Counted from the first letter of the stretch, positions 51,222 to 61,148 are shown. The stretch is DNA of 64,000 nt from UA16 sp965661575 (GCA_965661575.1 CBFIEJ010000003.1:1-64000), one strand, 5' to 3'. Notes: a model not told the origin generated them from the sequence alone. Numbers and translations: made by a program.

Positions 51222-51977
51222 ATGCCGAACTCACTTCCCAAATCTCCACGAAAGCCTCGATCAATCTCGCGACTTAAACCATTAGCAATCACTGGTTTTG
51301 CTCTTTTATTCGCGGCACAAATGGCGGCTCAAGGTGGCAGAAAGAACCTAGCGGCCTTTGACGCCAAAAAGTACCATTTCGGGTTCTGCCTCGCAGGCAA
51401 TCAGAGTGATTTCAACATTGTTCAGCGGGCAGGCTTTTCCTTTTCGGACAGTTTGACCCAGATCGTCAATCAGCCACAGGCCGGCTTTAATCTGGCTTTG
51501 GTCGCTTCTTGGAACATGACAAAAAATGTTCATCTGCGCTTCCTGCCTGGTTTATCGTTCCAAGACAGAACACTGGAATATCATTTTCAAGAAGACGGTG
51601 ATATTGATATAAAGAGTAAACGCACTGAAGCCGTTTACCTCGATTTCCCTTTGCTTCTCAAACTTCGCACAGACCGCATTGGAAACATTGCTGCCTTTGC
51701 TTTGGTGGGCGGCAAACTCAGCAGAGACATGCAATCCCAAGAAGAGACCAATCAGCAATTGCAGAGTGAATATATTTTGCGCTTGGAGTCAGGGAATTCC
51801 TCGATAGACATAGGAGCAGGTGTTGACTTTTTCCTCCCCTTTTTCAAATTTAGCATCGAAGGGAAATTCGAACTAGGACGGAAAAATATCATGATCCAAG
51901 ACGAATCTGAATTTTCGTCTCCCCTCGAATCCCTCAAGACCAGATCATTCATACTGTCTCTTTGCTTTGAAGGATAA
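51222..51977 (+). CDS. porT: PorT-like outer membrane beta-barrel protein (T9SS)
   Basis: A 251-residue exported protein. A signal segment (about 20-37) is followed by an eight-stranded-type barrel with the PorT start KKYHFGFCLAGNQSDFNI and the strand-rich VHLRFLPGLSFQDRTLEYHF. PorT (SprT) is needed for secretion through the T9SS. It agrees with the T9SS cargo proteins and PorE-like protein in this window. The capD-like gene starts 6 bases after its stop. Assignment to PorT rather than a general PorT-family barrel is probable, not certain. Confidence 0.78.
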   Translation: MPNSLPKSPRKPRSISRLKPLAITGFALLFAAQMAAQGGRKNLAAFDAKKYHFGFCLAGNQSDFNIVQRAGFSFSDSLTQIVNQPQAGFNLALVASWNMTKNVHLRFLPGLSFQDRTLEYHFQEDGDIDIKSKRTEAVYLDFPLLLKLRTDRIGNIAAFALVGGKLSRDMQSQEETNQQLQSEYILRLESGNSSIDIGAGVDFFLPFFKFSIEGKFELGRKNIMIQDESEFSSPLESLKTRSFILSLCFEG

Positions 51978-51983
51978 CGTGCC

Positions 51984-53840
51984 ATGTTAAAATTTATGCT
52001 TCCTCAAAAACACGCACCACGCTGGATGGTCACAGTCGTGGACCTGGGGGTGAGTGTGTTGGCACTTTACATGGCGGCTCTGCTCCGGTTTGAATTCAGA
52101 ATCCCTCCCATTGAATGGGAGGTTTGGAAATCATTCCTTCCGGTGTTCCTGACAGCTCGTCTGACCGCATTTCTTCTCTTTAGCACATCAGCCGGAATCA
52201 TTCGGCACACGGGTCTCGAAGATGTCAAACGCATCGCACTCTGCACAAGTGCGGTGACACTTGTCTTCGGCAGCGCCAATTTGATTGCGGCAAAACTTGG
52301 CAATGCTCCCTACTGGATTCCGTTCAGCATTCTTGGCATCGAATGGGTGTTGACAACGGCAACCATGGTTTCGAGTCGCTGGGTTGTAAAATGGCTCTAC
52401 CTCCAAAATAAGCGCCAGCCTGGCGTCAGATCGCAAATAGCGATTTATGGAGCAGGAGAAGCAGGCATACTGGCAAAAGAGGCGATTGACCGGGAACTCG
52501 GAGAGTCCGGCATGAAACTCATCGCTTTCATCGATGATGATCGAAATAAAATCGGAAAGAAAATCGAAGGCATCGACATTTTGAGTCCAAACCAAGCCGA
52601 AATGCTCTTTGCCGACGGCCGGGTGGATCAAATGATTCTCTCCATTCAAAACCTTGATAAAGAGCAGCGACGCAGCATGGTGGATATGGCATTGCAGCAC
52701 GGTGTTCGACCGCTTGATGTTCCGCCTGTCGATCGATGGATCAATGGTTCACTTTCCTTTGGACAAATTCGAGAATTGAACATAGAAGATTTGCTCGGTC
52801 GTGAACCGATTCAAATGAATTCAAAACCCATCCATGAAAACATGAATGGAAAACGAATTGTGGTCACCGGTGCAGCCGGTTCGATCGGGTCGGAATTGGT
52901 CCGCCAGTTGCTGACCTATCAACCCGAGATATTGTTGGCAATCGATCAAGCTGAGACTCCGATGCACGATCTGCTCCTTGAATTGAGACAGTTGGGCGTC
53001 GAATCCTTGGTCGACCTCCAAATTGGAGATGTTCGCGATGCCCAACAAATCAAGGATACCCTGGTCGAATTCAAGCCGGATGTGGTTTTCCATGCTGCAG
53101 CCTATAAGCATGTTCCGATGATGGAAAAGCAGCCATGGCAAGCATTTGACACCAATGCCATGGGCAGTCGAAACGTCCTCAAAGCAGCTGAAGCAGCAGA
53201 ATGTCCGAGGTTTGTCTTCATTTCCACAGATAAAGCCGTAAATCCTACGAGTGTCATGGGCGCCACAAAGCGTCTAGCAGAATTGCTGGTTCTGCAAAGT
53301 GCCGCCCAGTCGAATACACAGTGTGTCATCACTCGATTCGGAAACGTCCTCGGAAGCAATGGCTCGGTCATTCCGCTTTTCAAACGACAGATCGAAACCG
53401 GAGGCCCCATTACCGTTACGGACAAAGAAGTCACGCGTTATTTCATGACCATACCCGAGGCGGTGTCCCTTGTACTCGAGGCGGCTACGATGGGACGCCA
53501 AGACGATGTGTTTGTCTTCGACATGGGGCAATCAATTAAAATTTTAGACTTGGCCAAGAAAATGATTGCATTGGCCGGGCTTGAGGAAGGCAAGGACATT
53601 GAAGTGGCCATTACAGGTTTGAGACCTGGTGAAAAAATGCATGAGGAACTTCTGTCCCATCGTGAATCTATGCTTCCTACGCACCACAAAAAGATCTTGC
53701 GAGCAAATACTCCTCCTACGCTGACAGAAAAGAACCTTGAGCACATCCTAGCCTTGGCCGAAGCAAAAGGTTCTCATGCTAAAACATTGTCCCTTTTGCA
53801 CTCGCTCATTCCAGAATATCAAGTCAAACCAATGCCTTGA
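51984..53840 (+). CDS. CapD/WbpM-like UDP-sugar 4,6-dehydratase/epimerase
   Basis: A 618-residue protein. The N-terminal part has four membrane segments followed by a CoA-binding-like Rossmann domain (IYGAGEAGILAKEA). The C-terminal SDR domain starts with VTGAAGSIGSELVRQLL (about residue 292) and has YKHVPMME and STDKAVNPTSVMGATKR. Methionine replaces the usual catalytic tyrosine, as in WbpM-type SMK enzymes. These make UDP-4-keto-6-deoxy sugars for surface polysaccharides. No polysaccharide cluster surrounds it. Confidence 0.93.
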   Translation: MLKFMLPQKHAPRWMVTVVDLGVSVLALYMAALLRFEFRIPPIEWEVWKSFLPVFLTARLTAFLLFSTSAGIIRHTGLEDVKRIALCTSAVTLVFGSANLIAAKLGNAPYWIPFSILGIEWVLTTATMVSSRWVVKWLYLQNKRQPGVRSQIAIYGAGEAGILAKEAIDRELGESGMKLIAFIDDDRNKIGKKIEGIDILSPNQAEMLFADGRVDQMILSIQNLDKEQRRSMVDMALQHGVRPLDVPPVDRWINGSLSFGQIRELNIEDLLGREPIQMNSKPIHENMNGKRIVVTGAAGSIGSELVRQLLTYQPEILLAIDQAETPMHDLLLELRQLGVESLVDLQIGDVRDAQQIKDTLVEFKPDVVFHAAAYKHVPMMEKQPWQAFDTNAMGSRNVLKAAEAAECPRFVFISTDKAVNPTSVMGATKRLAELLVLQSAAQSNTQCVITRFGNVLGSNGSVIPLFKRQIETGGPITVTDKEVTRYFMTIPEAVSLVLEAATMGRQDDVFVFDMGQSIKILDLAKKMIALAGLEEGKDIEVAITGLRPGEKMHEELLSHRESMLPTHHKKILRANTPPTLTEKNLEHILALAEAKGSHAKTLSLLHSLIPEYQVKPMP

Positions 53841-53856
53841 AACCGATCCTGATTGC

Positions 53857-54477
53857 ATGCCTGACGAAACACATCCAATTGACTCATTCCTCACGTGCGC
53901 CGCTCCCGCAAGTGGAATGTTCAAGATCAAAGGCTCCAAGCATTACGGGTTCGTATTTCCCATACAGAACGAGTCGGACGTCGAACACCATTTGAAAGAG
54001 ATTCGAAAGAAATACCATGATGCACGACATCATGCGTTTGCCTATCGCCTTGGAATCGATGGCGAGACTTGGAGAACCTCCGATGATGGTGAACCTAGCA
54101 ACAGCGCTGGGCCTCCCATCCTAGGGGCATTTAAAAGCCGGAACATCACCAACTGCCTCGGAATTGTTGTCCGATACTTCGGAGGCACCAAACTAGGTGT
54201 TGGCGGACTCATAGAAGCATACCGCACCGCGACTCTTTATGCCTTGGACGAAGCGAATATCATTGAAGAGGTTCTTGTCAATACGCTCGAACTTTCCTTT
54301 TCGTACGATATGATCGGAACCGTCATGACCCACATTGACAAATGGAATGCCACACCTGTCGAGCAGATCTTTTTGGAATCGTGCCGAATTGTGGTGAAGA
54401 TGCGCCGAGGACAGACAGCTCAATTTGAGAAAGCAACGCAAGAGATATACGGAATCGAAGTCAAGGTTCTTCCTTAG
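53857..54477 (+). CDS. YigZ/IMPACT-family protein
   Basis: A protein of 206 residues with the UPF0029 N-terminal domain (KGSKHYGFVFPI, ARHHAFAYRLG, DDGEPSNSAGPPIL, VRYFGGTKLGVGGLIEAYR) and a small C-terminal ferredoxin-like domain. IMPACT/YigZ proteins act in translation-related regulation in eukaryotes; the bacterial role is unclear. I chose the ATG at 53857, since the frame upstream of it overlaps the end of the capD-like gene. A strong bidirectional terminator follows. Confidence 0.9.
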   Translation: MPDETHPIDSFLTCAAPASGMFKIKGSKHYGFVFPIQNESDVEHHLKEIRKKYHDARHHAFAYRLGIDGETWRTSDDGEPSNSAGPPILGAFKSRNITNCLGIVVRYFGGTKLGVGGLIEAYRTATLYALDEANIIEEVLVNTLELSFSYDMIGTVMTHIDKWNATPVEQIFLESCRIVVKMRRGQTAQFEKATQEIYGIEVKVLP

Positions 54478-54535
54478 ACGGCGTATTAGAGCAACGCTTC
54501 AAAGCTTCAAGTATCGCATCAAATGAAGCAGAAAT

Positions 54536-54570
54536 AAAAAAGCAGCAACCCAAGGGTCGCTGCTTTTCTT
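54536..54570. terminator. Bidirectional Rho-independent terminator
   Basis: AGCAGC at 54541-54546 pairs with GCTGCT at 54559-54564. The stem continues through ACC/GGT pairs after one mismatch, around a short loop. On the plus strand it is followed by TTTCTTTT, and on the minus strand by a run of six T. It lies between two convergent genes, yigZ and the FG-GAP gene, and should end both. Confidence 0.85.
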
Positions 54571-54601
54571 TTCGGAACTGTCTTCGTTTTTTGTCGACTG
54601 A

Positions 54602-57409
54602 TTACTGCAGAATAATCTGCTTCACCAGTGAGCCTTGTCGTGCACTCATTTTGAATACATACGTGCCTTTTGCAAGGTGAGACCAATCCAGCCACTGGCC
54701 TGAACTCGCCATGCCCTGATCGACCAAAGCACCCGTCGTTGTCATCAAGCTCCATTCCATCATGCCTTGCTCAGCACCTGAAATCTGCAGTTGCACCTGA
54801 CCGTTGGATGGATTTGGATACATGTCCAAGGCTGTACCAGTGAGTTCTTCAATGCCTGTGACATTGATGGTGAAAGGCACACGTTCAGAAGCACAAGCGA
54901 CTGAAGGTGTTTGAACCACCCAATTGTAGAAAAAGTAGTAGTAATTATAGGCATTGTTTCCGCCTGCAGTGCTTTGTGTTATGGATGCCAAGTCACCGAT
55001 TGCGTATGGATACTCCATATCCGTTCCGGGCGCATCGCGCCAAAGCTGAGGATCGTCATCCAATGAACGCAATCCGTAGGCGGTTCCTTCTTCAACTTCA
55101 AAATCCAAAACCACCGTATTCATCCCATCAGACACCTCAAACGATCCAGATGCAATCACATCACCATCAGAATCAATGACTCCAATTTCTCTGACGCCAT
55201 CTCCGTTTGCATAAACGTCAACACTGTGAATCACAACATCCTCGTAAGCGTCAAAGAGCAACCAGCGAATGCTGTTATCATGGTATTGACCGTCACCCAT
55301 TCCCATTCGTCCGCCTGCGTCTTCAATCATATCCTCAGCGGCAATGTCCTCTACCCATACAGTAGTCGAAACCTGAACATCCAAGTCGAAGCTTGCTCCA
55401 ACGCCAACGGCTTCTACTGCATTTTCTGAATCGTACCAATGCGTCGTTGCTGAGGTTGATTCAAGCGTGATCAACTGCGGTCCATCCAAATCTGTGGGGC
55501 CGGTGACAACCGGAGCAACCGGCGCGTCCAAGACCACGACTTCGAATGATTCAGAGGTATTCTGATCTCCGCAGATATCCGTTACAGAGACGGAATAAGT
55601 CCCTGATTCCGTCACATTAATGCTTTGGGTTTCATCCCCATTGGACCACATCCAGTCTCCAAATGTATCCACCACTAAGTCGACAGAACCACCAGCGCAG
55701 AAGCTCAATTCACCCATCGCCATCACGACGGGAGCCTCTGGTGCCACCACTTCCACGGAAACCACTGTTGACACAGCGGCACATCCATCGATGTCATAAG
55801 CGGTCACGCTGTAGTTGCCAGATTCGGTGATGGTCAGGTTCGCTCCAGTTGATCCATTCGACCAAGCATAGCTCACAAAATCACCTTCAACGATCACCTC
55901 GACAGTTTCTCCAGGGCAGAACGTTGTTTCACCATTGACCGTAAGTGTCAGCTCCGTCATGCATGGCGCTTCGAGCAAGTTGTGGTATTGATCGATGCTT
56001 GGATTTTCAATCACCGTCTGCATGCCACTTGGCCAGCTAATGGTAGCCGTTTCAACGTTGTCGTTTTCTCCCAAACCAAACATGCAAGCGAACGTGTTCG
56101 TGATGCCGTAACTCTCACCCGCTCGGATCTCGCGAATTTGCGTTCCGAAATCACCGGTGATCACAACTTTGGCTCCAACAGCGTCTTTATTGGATTCGAT
56201 GCCCTCCAAATCGAAAGCAATCCAATGATTGTTGTTTCCTTGGTTCAACCAGAGGATATCGTCGTTGTTGTTGTCTGGGCTGTTGTAACCATTTCCATAA
56301 CTCGCGTACAAATCAGCAAAACCGTCGCGATTGACATCACCCACAGCGAAGCTATGCATTGTATCTCCTGCCACGAACACATTCTGCTCTGTAAAAGTGC
56401 CGTCTCCATTGTTGTGGAAGTATGAATGGAAGCCTCCAGAGATCAGCACATCAACAAAGCCGTCGTTGTCGAAGTCCGTCATTTTCGCTTGTAAAACAAA
56501 ACCGCTCGCACCGAGCCCAGCAGCGTCAGTCACATCTGTGAAATAGCCGCTTCCGTCGTTTTGCAACAACTTCATCGTGGTCGAGTGATTGGTCAAATAA
56601 CAATCAAAATCACCATCGTTATCGTAGTCCGCATAATCAACCGTCCAGCTTTGCTCATTCAAAACCAAGCCTCGCTCCTCCGCAACCTCCGACCAAGTTC
56701 CATCTCCGTTGTTCATCCAGATTTGGTTGATACGGCGAGGATCATTCGGGTCGCTCACAAATTGGCGGCACTTTGCAATCGTTAAGTCCAAGTCGCCGTC
56801 GTGGTCAAAATCACAAAAAACAGTGCCGTAATTGCCACTGTGGTCTGTCGAGGGGTAGTCGCTGTAATCATAATTCGTCAAGTCGATGAGCTCTTGGTCA
56901 TAATCCAAGGCCGAGCCGTTTCCCTTCCAGATGCGAGAAAGCGCATCATCGTGGCATCCAAAGACATCCAACTGGCCATCGTTATCGATGTCCGCAAAAT
57001 TACATGCCTGCATGAACATGGATCCATTGTCCAGGTCAAAATCAGACCATTGCCCAATGCCATCGATATGCTTCACGTGCACCCCATCGTACGAGCCTCC
57101 GGCAAAAACATCCTTATGACCATCATTGTCATAATCACCAATGGTCATTCCCCATTGGTTATTGGATGAGACGTCACCATAATTGACCTCTGTAAAGTTT
57201 CCAGATCCGTCCTGGTACAAAACCTTGACTGTGGTTGAACCATCGAGCACAACGATATCGTCAAAACCATCATTATCCATGTCGGTAAAACCGACGCAGT
57301 TTCCGCTATTGTAGCTGTCAGGCAGTGATGACGACGCGTTTGAAAACGTCTGGGCATTGGTGGCAACGGCAAGCAATAAGGCCGTTGTAGTAAGAGCAAA
57401 AATTCGCAT
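54602..57409 (-). CDS. Secreted FG-GAP/VCBS-repeat and ASPIC-type protein with T9SS domain
   Basis: A 935-residue exported protein. After a signal peptide ending ATNAQ, residues about 30-370 hold FG-GAP repeats with calcium loops (DMDNDGFDDIVV, DYDNDGHKDVFAG, DFDHDGDLDLTIA). An ASPIC/UnbV-like segment follows (GAKVVITGDFGTQIREIRAG). Next are two Ig-like PKD-type modules (FCPGETVEVIVEGDFVSYAW, FCAGGSVDLVVD). The type A T9SS domain (LDMYPNPSNGQVQLQI) ends the protein. Likely a cell-surface or secreted adhesin-like protein. The ATG at 57409 starts the signal peptide. Confidence 0.9.
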   Translation of the reverse strand: MRIFALTTTALLLAVATNAQTFSNASSSLPDSYNSGNCVGFTDMDNDGFDDIVVLDGSTTVKVLYQDGSGNFTEVNYGDVSSNNQWGMTIGDYDNDGHKDVFAGGSYDGVHVKHIDGIGQWSDFDLDNGSMFMQACNFADIDNDGQLDVFGCHDDALSRIWKGNGSALDYDQELIDLTNYDYSDYPSTDHSGNYGTVFCDFDHDGDLDLTIAKCRQFVSDPNDPRRINQIWMNNGDGTWSEVAEERGLVLNEQSWTVDYADYDNDGDFDCYLTNHSTTMKLLQNDGSGYFTDVTDAAGLGASGFVLQAKMTDFDNDGFVDVLISGGFHSYFHNNGDGTFTEQNVFVAGDTMHSFAVGDVNRDGFADLYASYGNGYNSPDNNNDDILWLNQGNNNHWIAFDLEGIESNKDAVGAKVVITGDFGTQIREIRAGESYGITNTFACMFGLGENDNVETATISWPSGMQTVIENPSIDQYHNLLEAPCMTELTLTVNGETTFCPGETVEVIVEGDFVSYAWSNGSTGANLTITESGNYSVTAYDIDGCAAVSTVVSVEVVAPEAPVVMAMGELSFCAGGSVDLVVDTFGDWMWSNGDETQSINVTESGTYSVSVTDICGDQNTSESFEVVVLDAPVAPVVTGPTDLDGPQLITLESTSATTHWYDSENAVEAVGVGASFDLDVQVSTTVWVEDIAAEDMIEDAGGRMGMGDGQYHDNSIRWLLFDAYEDVVIHSVDVYANGDGVREIGVIDSDGDVIASGSFEVSDGMNTVVLDFEVEEGTAYGLRSLDDDPQLWRDAPGTDMEYPYAIGDLASITQSTAGGNNAYNYYYFFYNWVVQTPSVACASERVPFTINVTGIEELTGTALDMYPNPSNGQVQLQISGAEQGMMEWSLMTTTGALVDQGMASSGQWLDWSHLAKGTYVFKMSARQGSLVKQIILQ

Positions 57410-57520
57410 TGAAAGAGGTTTCGTTGAACAGGTTTGGCAATATAACAGCATTTAGGTCAATTGGTTGTGTTTTTTTTCAATGTGTGTACGATTCGAGGAA
57501 TGAACGCCTCAATTCTGGCT

Positions 57521-57528
57521 TAGCTTTG
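57521..57528 (+). promoter_or_regulatory. -7 promoter element of mtaB, 4 nt before the start codon
   Basis: TAGCTTTG matches TAnnTTTG exactly. Four bases separate it from the mtaB ATG at 57533, so a leaderless mRNA is predicted. No TTG lies at the exact -33 distance; an ATTCG sequence lies near it. Confidence 0.6.
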
Positions 57529-57532
57529 CCCC

Positions 57533-58831
57533 ATGACACCGGGAGGAACTGCCGCTTTTCACACCCTGGGATGCAAACTGAATTTCAGTGAAACCTCAAC
57601 CATAGCTCGAGACCTTGCCGATGCTGGCTATGCGCGGGTTGGCATTGATGACGCACCAGACGTAGTTGTGATCAATACCTGCAGCGTAACGGACCAAGCA
57701 GATGCGAAATGTCGAAATGCCGTCCGCCGTGCACGAAACAGCAACCCCAAGGCATTCGTTACCGTTGTCGGTTGCTACGCTCAGCTGAAACCGAAGGAAA
57801 TAAGTGAAATACCGGGAGTCAACCTCGTGCTTGGAGCTCAGGAAAAATTCAACCTTCCGGATCATCTGCTGGCTGCAAATCATCAAGAGTCGACAGTTGT
57901 TGAGGTCAGCCCGATCAAGGAGGTCAAAGCCTTTGTTCCCGGCTTTTCGAGCAATGATCGTACGCGCGCCTTTTTGAAAGTTCAAGATGGCTGCGACTAT
58001 TTCTGTTCGTTCTGCACCATCCCCCTTGCACGCGGTCGCTCACGCAATGCATCCATTTCTGAAACCTTGGAAATCGCGAAGAGCGCCGTTGACTCCGGAG
58101 CGAAAGAAATCGTGTTGACCGGTGTCAACATCGGTGACTTTGGCAAAACGACAAACGAGTCATTCTTCGACCTCGTTCAGCAACTTGATGATCAAATTCT
58201 TGTGCCGCGCATTCGAATTAGCAGCATAGAACCCAACTTATTGGATCCGAGCATCATTGATTTTGTGGGACAAAGCAAACGTTTTCAGCCCCATTTCCAC
58301 ATCCCGTTGCAGAGTGGGTCCGATAGAATCTTGAAATCGATGCGGCGGCGTTACCGCACCCAACTGTACGCAGAACGAATTGCATGCATCCAAAAAAACA
58401 TGCCGCTGGCGAGCATAGGTGTCGACGTCATCACCGGGTTTCCTGGAGAAGATGAACAGGCATTTGCCGAGACTTATGAATTTTTGCAATCACTTCCGGT
58501 GAGCTATTTGCACGTTTTCACGTACTCCGAACGTGCGAAAACGACCGCAGTGCGCATGGAAGAGAGCGTACCAGTCAACACCCGAAAAGAAAGGACTAAA
58601 ATCTTGAGGACGCTCTCACTCAAAAAGCAGCGTGCGCACTATGCGCGGTTCGTTGGTGAGGCGCGCGAGGTATTGTTCGAAGATTCCACGGAAGATGGAC
58701 TTCGGTTTGGCTACACCCCGGAATACGTTCGGGTTGGCGTCGACGAATCAACAGTCGCGGCCAATGAAATTGCTGAAATCAATCTCGCCACAATTAAAGC
58801 CAGTGGATTCATCCTCGGATCACGGGTCTAA
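57533..58831 (+). CDS. mtaB: tRNA t6A37 methylthiotransferase MtaB
   Basis: A 432-residue radical SAM methylthiotransferase. The N-terminal UPF0004 domain has its three cluster cysteines (GCKLNFSE, INTCSVT, GCYAQ). The radical SAM motif is CDYFCSFC, and a C-terminal TRAM domain is present. It converts t6A37 to ms2t6A37 in tRNAs, downstream of the TsaC-type enzyme also encoded here. An exact -7 box lies 4 bases before the ATG. lgt follows after 41 bases. Confidence 0.95.
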   Translation: MTPGGTAAFHTLGCKLNFSETSTIARDLADAGYARVGIDDAPDVVVINTCSVTDQADAKCRNAVRRARNSNPKAFVTVVGCYAQLKPKEISEIPGVNLVLGAQEKFNLPDHLLAANHQESTVVEVSPIKEVKAFVPGFSSNDRTRAFLKVQDGCDYFCSFCTIPLARGRSRNASISETLEIAKSAVDSGAKEIVLTGVNIGDFGKTTNESFFDLVQQLDDQILVPRIRISSIEPNLLDPSIIDFVGQSKRFQPHFHIPLQSGSDRILKSMRRRYRTQLYAERIACIQKNMPLASIGVDVITGFPGEDEQAFAETYEFLQSLPVSYLHVFTYSERAKTTAVRMEESVPVNTRKERTKILRTLSLKKQRAHYARFVGEAREVLFEDSTEDGLRFGYTPEYVRVGVDESTVAANEIAEINLATIKASGFILGSRV

Positions 58832-58872
58832 CGTTTCGGAAAAAGTCACTCAACAACAACCCAGCTGAAATC

Positions 58873-60075
58873 ATGTATCCCACTCTCTACCATGTTTTTC
58901 TTGACCTCCTTGGATGGGATTTTCCTGCGCTAAAATTGATCAATACGTTTGGACTTTTCGTCGCTCTCGCTTTCGTCACCGCTGCGGCTACTCTGCGTCG
59001 AGAGATGGACCGAAAGGAAACACTCAACATCTTCAGTTCCGCGTCCATCAAGGTCCCTACCGGCGGTCCAGTGAGCATCGCAGAATGGTTGACTCAAGCC
59101 GCCATAGGTTTTGTCATCGGCTGGAAATTTATCTGGCTATTTGCAAACTCTAAAGATTTGTTTTCTAATGGTTTACCTCAGTCTCACTTATTCAGTTTCG
59201 AGGGCAATGCAGGCCTCGGACTTTTCTGTGCCGCTCTTTTCCTCGGTTGGAAGTGGTGGGAAACGCGCAAAAGCCGATCTCAGCCTTTGAAAGAAACAAC
59301 AGTTGAACTCCCCGCGAGTCGGCATGTTGGGGGGATTGTAGCCGCTGCTGCGATTGGAGGAGTAATCGGAGCCAAACTGTTTCATTTATTTGAGTACCCC
59401 GAAGAATTGGTGCGTTTTTTCACAGACCCATCCCTCTCAAACTTCCTCGGCGGACTGACGATATACGGTGGTCTCATTGTGGGTGGATTGGCAGTCTATG
59501 CTTATGCCAAGAAAAATGGACTTCACTTTTTACATCTGGCTGATTCGGTTGCCCCGGGTTTAATGCTTGGATACGGCGTCGGTCGTATCGGATGCCAAGT
59601 GAGCGGAGATGGTGATTGGGGCATCCCAAATCCTTCTCCTGCGCCCGAATGGCTGAGTTGGTTGCCGGATTGGATGTGGTCTTATCAATTTCCAAACAAC
59701 GTAAACGGCGTCTTCGGAGAGCGATTGGCGGGATACACAGGAAAACTCATCGGCCCCAACGACCCCTGGCCATCCTTCCCCGGATACGGAACCTACCTCG
59801 ATCCGGGAGTGTTTCCCACCGCGTTTTATGAAACGGTGATGGCTACGGTCATTTTCTTCATCCTCTGGCAGCTCCGCAAACGCTTCAAGACTCCTGGGGT
59901 CTTGTTTGCGATTTACTGCATGTTCAACGGAGCGGAACGCTTCTTCATTGAGAAGATCCGTGTCAATGCCATCATTGAATGGGGTGGCTTTAGCTTCACG
60001 CAAGCGGAACTCATCTCCAGCATCACATTCGTAAGTGGAGCACTCCTACTCTGGTACCTGACAAAGAAAAGATGA
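58873..60075 (+). CDS. lgt: Prolipoprotein diacylglyceryl transferase
   Basis: A polytopic inner-membrane enzyme of 400 residues. It shows the Lgt elements GGLTIYGGLIVGG and YGVGRIGCQVSGDGDWG (phosphatidylglycerol-binding arginine region), and a C-terminal FYETVMATVIFFILW membrane segment. It moves a diacylglyceryl group to the lipobox cysteine, the first step of lipoprotein maturation, and so acts on the SusD and GH13 lipoproteins of this window. It is longer than E. coli Lgt (291), with inserts at residues about 130-150 and 250-300 that are common in Bacteroidota. Confidence 0.93.
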   Translation: MYPTLYHVFLDLLGWDFPALKLINTFGLFVALAFVTAAATLRREMDRKETLNIFSSASIKVPTGGPVSIAEWLTQAAIGFVIGWKFIWLFANSKDLFSNGLPQSHLFSFEGNAGLGLFCAALFLGWKWWETRKSRSQPLKETTVELPASRHVGGIVAAAAIGGVIGAKLFHLFEYPEELVRFFTDPSLSNFLGGLTIYGGLIVGGLAVYAYAKKNGLHFLHLADSVAPGLMLGYGVGRIGCQVSGDGDWGIPNPSPAPEWLSWLPDWMWSYQFPNNVNGVFGERLAGYTGKLIGPNDPWPSFPGYGTYLDPGVFPTAFYETVMATVIFFILWQLRKRFKTPGVLFAIYCMFNGAERFFIEKIRVNAIIEWGGFSFTQAELISSITFVSGALLLWYLTKKR

Positions 60076-60152
60076 CCATCAGCAGATCCTGAATCACTTC
60101 CATTAAACCATTTGAAGGTGGCGTCCTCTCATTCAACGAGTATGATTGAAAC

Positions 60153-60737
60153 ATGAACGAGAACCCATCCTACGACCAACCTGACTGGTTAAAAGCACTG
60201 AAATCGTCCGATGTTCGGTGCAAGAACAAGGCATTCGTGTGCATGATGGACAAGTGGCAAAAACCCATATATTCTCATCTGCTGCAACTCTTAGGAAATC
60301 ATGAGGACGCCGCTGACGCATCGCAGGAAACGTTCATACAAGTCCTCAAATCAATCGACGGATTTGAACAGCGATCCAAATTCTCCACCTGGCTGTACAC
60401 CATTGCCCACCGCAAAGGGATTGAAAGTCTCCGGAAAAAATCAAGGCTTTTGCGAAAAGTAAGTGCCGATGATACCGCATTGGCAAACGCAACGTCTGCC
60501 GCATCTGATGTGCATGGTCTCGATGCTGAAAAAATCATGGCATTGTTAGATCGCGCCGTGAGCGAATTGCCCACACGACAACGTCAAGTATTTCTCCTTC
60601 ACTATTTCGAAGGTCAAACATTCAATGAAATTGCCACAATTACCGGCGTGACAATCGGAGCCCTAAAAGCAAGCTTCCATCACGCGCGCAAAAAGATTGA
60701 AAAAGCCCTTGCACAACGAAATATCAATTTCGATTAA
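60153..60737 (+). CDS. ECF-type RNA polymerase sigma factor
   Basis: A 194-residue sigma factor. Region 2 holds NHEDAADASQETFIQVLKSI and FEQRSKFSTWLYTIAHRKGI. Region 4 is an HTH with LPTRQRQVFLLHYFEGQTFNEIATITGVTIGALKASFHHARKKIE. It should direct polymerase to a stress-type regulon. The next two genes, a small membrane protein and a Spy-like periplasmic protein, form an apparent signalling operon. TATGATTG, one mismatch to the housekeeping -7 box, ends 4 bases before the ATG. Confidence 0.94.
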   Translation: MNENPSYDQPDWLKALKSSDVRCKNKAFVCMMDKWQKPIYSHLLQLLGNHEDAADASQETFIQVLKSIDGFEQRSKFSTWLYTIAHRKGIESLRKKSRLLRKVSADDTALANATSAASDVHGLDAEKIMALLDRAVSELPTRQRQVFLLHYFEGQTFNEIATITGVTIGALKASFHHARKKIEKALAQRNINFD

Positions 60738-60768
60738 ACCTCTTGAATTTTAAAACGTCCCATTGGTG

Positions 60769-61113
60769 ATGAAGAATCTTAAGCAGATACGTGAGGCACA
60801 CAAGGAGAGAAACTTTCCGGATGATCGCTTCTTCGACGAACAACGCACTCAAATCTGGAGCACGGCCTTGGACCTGCATGATGCCAACCCAAATGGGTTC
60901 TCACCGAAGACTTCACGCACGACTCCGATAGCGGCGGCATTGGTCTTCGCGCTCGCTACAGCAGCAGTTTTGTTGCATTCCTCAAAGCAGGAACCTTGCA
61001 AGACCTTCGCATGCCTCTGGGAAGCAACTGAAAGCATCGAAATAGACGAATCAGAATTGGAGCTGTGGCTTTCGGATGACGCGCTCTATTGGGAACTTTA
61101 CGAAGCATTATAA
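60769..61113 (+). CDS. Small single-pass membrane protein, candidate anti-sigma factor
   Basis: A 114-residue protein: about 50 cytoplasmic charged residues (LKQIREAHKERNFPDDRFFD), one membrane helix (about 53-70) and an acidic outside tail (SIEIDESELELW). It has no zinc-binding anti-sigma motif and no recognised family. Its place 31 bases after the ECF sigma gene and before the Spy-like gene suggests that it holds the sigma factor at the membrane. The ATG at 60769 is preferred over TTG/GTG codons just upstream. Confidence 0.65.
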   Translation: MKNLKQIREAHKERNFPDDRFFDEQRTQIWSTALDLHDANPNGFSPKTSRTTPIAAALVFALATAAVLLHSSKQEPCKTFACLWEATESIEIDESELELWLSDDALYWELYEAL

Positions 61114-61148
61114 AAACACTTTACGAACAGAACATAAAACCAAGAAAC

